From: Paenibacillus sp. FSL W8-0426
GTDB lineage: Bacteria > Bacillota > Bacilli > Paenibacillales > Paenibacillaceae
Assembly (NCBI RefSeq): GCF_037969725.1
Contig: NZ_CP150203.1
Location: 1,132,001-1,196,000 of the forward strand
DNA: 64,000 bases
Direction: 5' to 3'
The notes beneath the pieces are model-generated. The model made no database searches. It was not told the origin of the DNA and saw nothing but the letters and a program-made list of their open reading frames with translations. This document shows positions 62,211 to 64,000 of this stretch, one piece after another. How positions within the stretch are numbered: the first letter of the stretch is position 1; each line of letters opens with the position of its first letter. Position numbers and translations under genes: made by a program.

Positions 62211-63513
62211 AATACGCCGCAATCTCCTTCCATTCCTGGATCATTTCCTGCCGCAGCCTGCGCGGCTCCAGCACTTCGCAGCTGGAACCGAAGCTGCGCA
62301 GCCATGGCTTGATTTCCGTTGTGCCGTTGACCTGGATTTCGTAGAGGAAAGATTCGTCCGTTTCCGGCGTGATCGTTCCCCATTGTCCTTGCAGCCGAAC
62401 GCGATCCAGTATGAAATTGCGTTCGTTGTGCAAAGGATGGAAGAAACGTACCTTTACCGTTACCGGTTGGCCCGTGTCCACAAGCCAGCTATAGCGGCTA
62501 AGTTCTGCCCATTCCTGCTTCAGCCGACTCATGTATTTTTCTTCGATGTCATCCTGTTCCTCCAGTTGGGTAATGCCTTCCATCCGGAATTTGACGAATC
62601 TGCGTCTTCCCTGATAGCCGATGACATACCATCGTCCGTACTGGTGGTCGTATACAATCTCCAGCGGGATGATGCGATTGAGCCGTCCGCCCGATTCGCG
62701 CTCGAACAACGGATTTGTATTCTGCGAGCTGTAACTGGACGGTTTTTTGGGCGAGTAGTATATGAACTGTACCCTTTTGCGCTCCCGGATGGCAGCAAGG
62801 AGAGGATACAAATGGGCTTCGTCGAGAATGCGCGAGTAATAATGATACTTGTAAATGAACGGGTCCATCGCTTCTTCTTGCGGATAACTCGCGGCAATGG
62901 CCTTTTTTAGACTGTCGCGCAGCAGGTAGCCCTGTACCGACGGAACCTGAGTATTCGCCATAATATCCACAAAATCGTACAGCTCCAGTTGTTCCTCTGC
63001 CGTCAGTTCCGTCAGCGCGTCCTGTTCCAGCTTGTAGCGATATGGCCTGCCGCCGGGCTGCTTGCGAATGACCCCGACTTCTTCCAGGTATTTCAGGTCG
63101 GAACGGATCGTTTTTTCGTCGGGCAGCGCCATGTCTTCAGGCATTCCCTCGCAGCAAGCATCCAGCAGCTCCATGGCAGTAAGCGGTTCATCCTGAAGGG
63201 CATGCAAAATAACGGATAAGCGCTGTACCTCGGTTTCTTTCATCGATTTGGCCCGGTACAGAAACAGCAACAGAGGCTCTGCGGAATCCCCGTATTGGAA
63301 CCGGATGAGGTCTGCTATTTCGACTCCTTGTTCAGGCGCGCTTTGCTGCTCTGCGACGGTTTGCACGATTTCCTTTAAACGGCGGGTCGTTTTGTCGAAC
63401 GTATGTATAGATATGCCAAGTCTCTCTGCGTATTGCTTGCGGCTGTAAGCCCCGCTTGTCAGCGAGAGCATGCGAAGAAACTGGATTTCCTTGTCAAAGC
63501 TTTCTTTGGCCAT
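62158..63513 (-). CDS. WYL domain regulator with DeoR-like winged helix (first of pair)
   Basis: A 451-residue protein. ATG 63513 is chosen because GGGGAG lies eight bases before; GTG 63522 would include the site. Two helix-turn-helix regions are visible: SLTSGAYSRKQYAERLGISI (about 15-45) and LPDEKTIRSDLKYLEEVGVI (about 130-155). The WYL domain (about 240-330) contains RVQFIYYSPKK, IPLEIVYDHQYGRWYVIGYQ and RFVKFRMEGITQL. WYL domains bind nucleic acid or nucleotides and regulate DNA-damage and defence genes. The overlap with the second WYL gene recalls the PafB/PafC arrangement; that link is only an analogy. Confidence 0.88.
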   Translation of the reverse strand: MAKESFDKEIQFLRMLSLTSGAYSRKQYAERLGISIHTFDKTTRRLKEIVQTVAEQQSAPEQGVEIADLIRFQYGDSAEPLLLFLYRAKSMKETEVQRLSVILHALQDEPLTAMELLDACCEGMPEDMALPDEKTIRSDLKYLEEVGVIRKQPGGRPYRYKLEQDALTELTAEEQLELYDFVDIMANTQVPSVQGYLLRDSLKKAIAASYPQEEAMDPFIYKYHYYSRILDEAHLYPLLAAIRERKRVQFIYYSPKKPSSYSSQNTNPLFERESGGRLNRIIPLEIVYDHQYGRWYVIGYQGRRRFVKFRMEGITQLEEQDDIEEKYMSRLKQEWAELSRYSWLVDTGQPVTVKVRFFHPLHNERNFILDRVRLQGQWGTITPETDESFLYEIQVNGTTEIKPWLRSFGSSCEVLEPRRLRQEMIQEWKEIAAYYEPVRENVQLPDDDEAE

Positions 63514-63984
63514 GCGTTTCACTCCCCAATGGCTTATGTCGGGTGGGGCCGACCCGAATGCCCGACGTTGCCTGTTTGCTGCTGTTTATCCTCTATTGTA
63601 ACAGGCTTCCCGGCATGTTTCATGAAAGAGTGCCCATATTGTAAATATTGAAACTGCATTAATCAATCACACTAGGCCACTACGAGTGCAGTACCATCTT
63701 CCGATCGCTGTTATCCCCAGATTTTTTTGAATCCCCCTTTTCTAAGGGAAAAATCCGGTGATAAAGGCGAACGCTTCGCTTCTTCAGATTGGTTCTGCCT
63801 CTTCGTTAACGTGTGTATGTTTTTACAGTTTATATAGATGCATTTAACGGACATCTCGCCATACTTTCGCCATGTTCCCTCACGCGCGCGCGAGGCATAA
63901 TGATGAGGAAGAGCCAGTGAACGATGAACCATTGAAGCACGAACCATTGAAGCACGAACCATGGTGCGGAAGGAGTTGAACTAG
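63514..63984. other. AT-rich intergenic region with 15-base tandem repeats
   Basis: About 470 bases without a gene. It holds a CG-dinucleotide run (CGCGCGCGCG, near 63884) and two tandem copies of GAACCATTGAAGCAC (63926-63940 and 63941-63955) plus a third start, GAACCATGG, just before the next gene. Confidence 0.5.
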
Positions 63985-64000
63985 ATGAACATGAACATTC
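63985..64000 (+). CDS. Start of a gene cut by the window edge
   Basis: ATG 63985 follows GGAAGGAGTTGAAC at good spacing. Only MNMNI can be read, so nothing can be said about the product. Confidence 0.5.

Overview
The window looks like chromosomal DNA of a Paenibacillus-type firmicute. Evidence seen: strong AGGAGG-type ribosome binding sites, many TTG/GTG starts, YesM/YesN-type two-component genes, YtrA-type GntR/ABC operons, a CotH protein carrying a copper-amine-oxidase-like surface domain, futalosine menaquinone genes and a Btr-like AraC/binding-protein fusion. The genus assignment is inferred from this gene content. No rRNA, tRNA, transposase, integrase or cas gene was recognised.

Left part (1-13 kb): a partial Gly/Val-rich gene; two small CRISPR arrays with type I-C-like repeats and nearly identical leaders (653-811 and 6832-6931) plus a lone repeat (9924); two DUF4190 paralogues; a TetR-YhgE unit; a lipoprotein; then an AT-rich, decayed island (about 6.9-10 kb) with frame-broken genes and an apparently intact type I toxin-like mini-gene (8540-8620). 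A TetR gene with its operator inside its promoter precedes a metallo-beta-lactamase-fold gene broken by an amber codon, then an aldo/keto reductase.

Middle part (13-35 kb): a chemoreceptor, a CotH kinase/surface protein, a divergent EamA exporter/AraC pair, and a sugar module in which response regulator, histidine kinase and sugar-binding lipoprotein are followed by a cre-controlled MglB-MglA-MglC-type ABC importer. Next come a membrane histidine kinase with a degenerate GGDEF domain and a MarR-controlled heterodimeric ABC exporter.

35-45 kb: the most interesting locus is a four-gene run (35274-38152) of an NrtR-like Nudix/winged-helix protein, a NADAR protein, a PARG-like TIGR02452 protein and a macrodomain protein. 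It is headed by a symmetric array of four TTTGTTA half-sites. All four products fit ADP-ribose sensing or removal and no ADP-ribosyltransferase is nearby. After it come a Fur-box-controlled siderophore importer, its probable AraC-type regulator, and a FetA/FetB-like iron-efflux pair.

45-64 kb: a Gfo/Idh/MocA oxidoreductase, mqnB-mqnD, two paralogous GntR(YtrA)-ABC-permease operons with palindromic operators, a secreted coiled-coil protein, an esterase, a MalY/PatB-type lyase, an S9 peptidase, a second aldo/keto reductase, a LURP-one-like protein and two overlapping WYL regulators. Two intergenic regions (17510-17694 and 46119-46302) carry the same unexplained element: two direct and two inverted copies of a 24-base unit at 50-base spacing.
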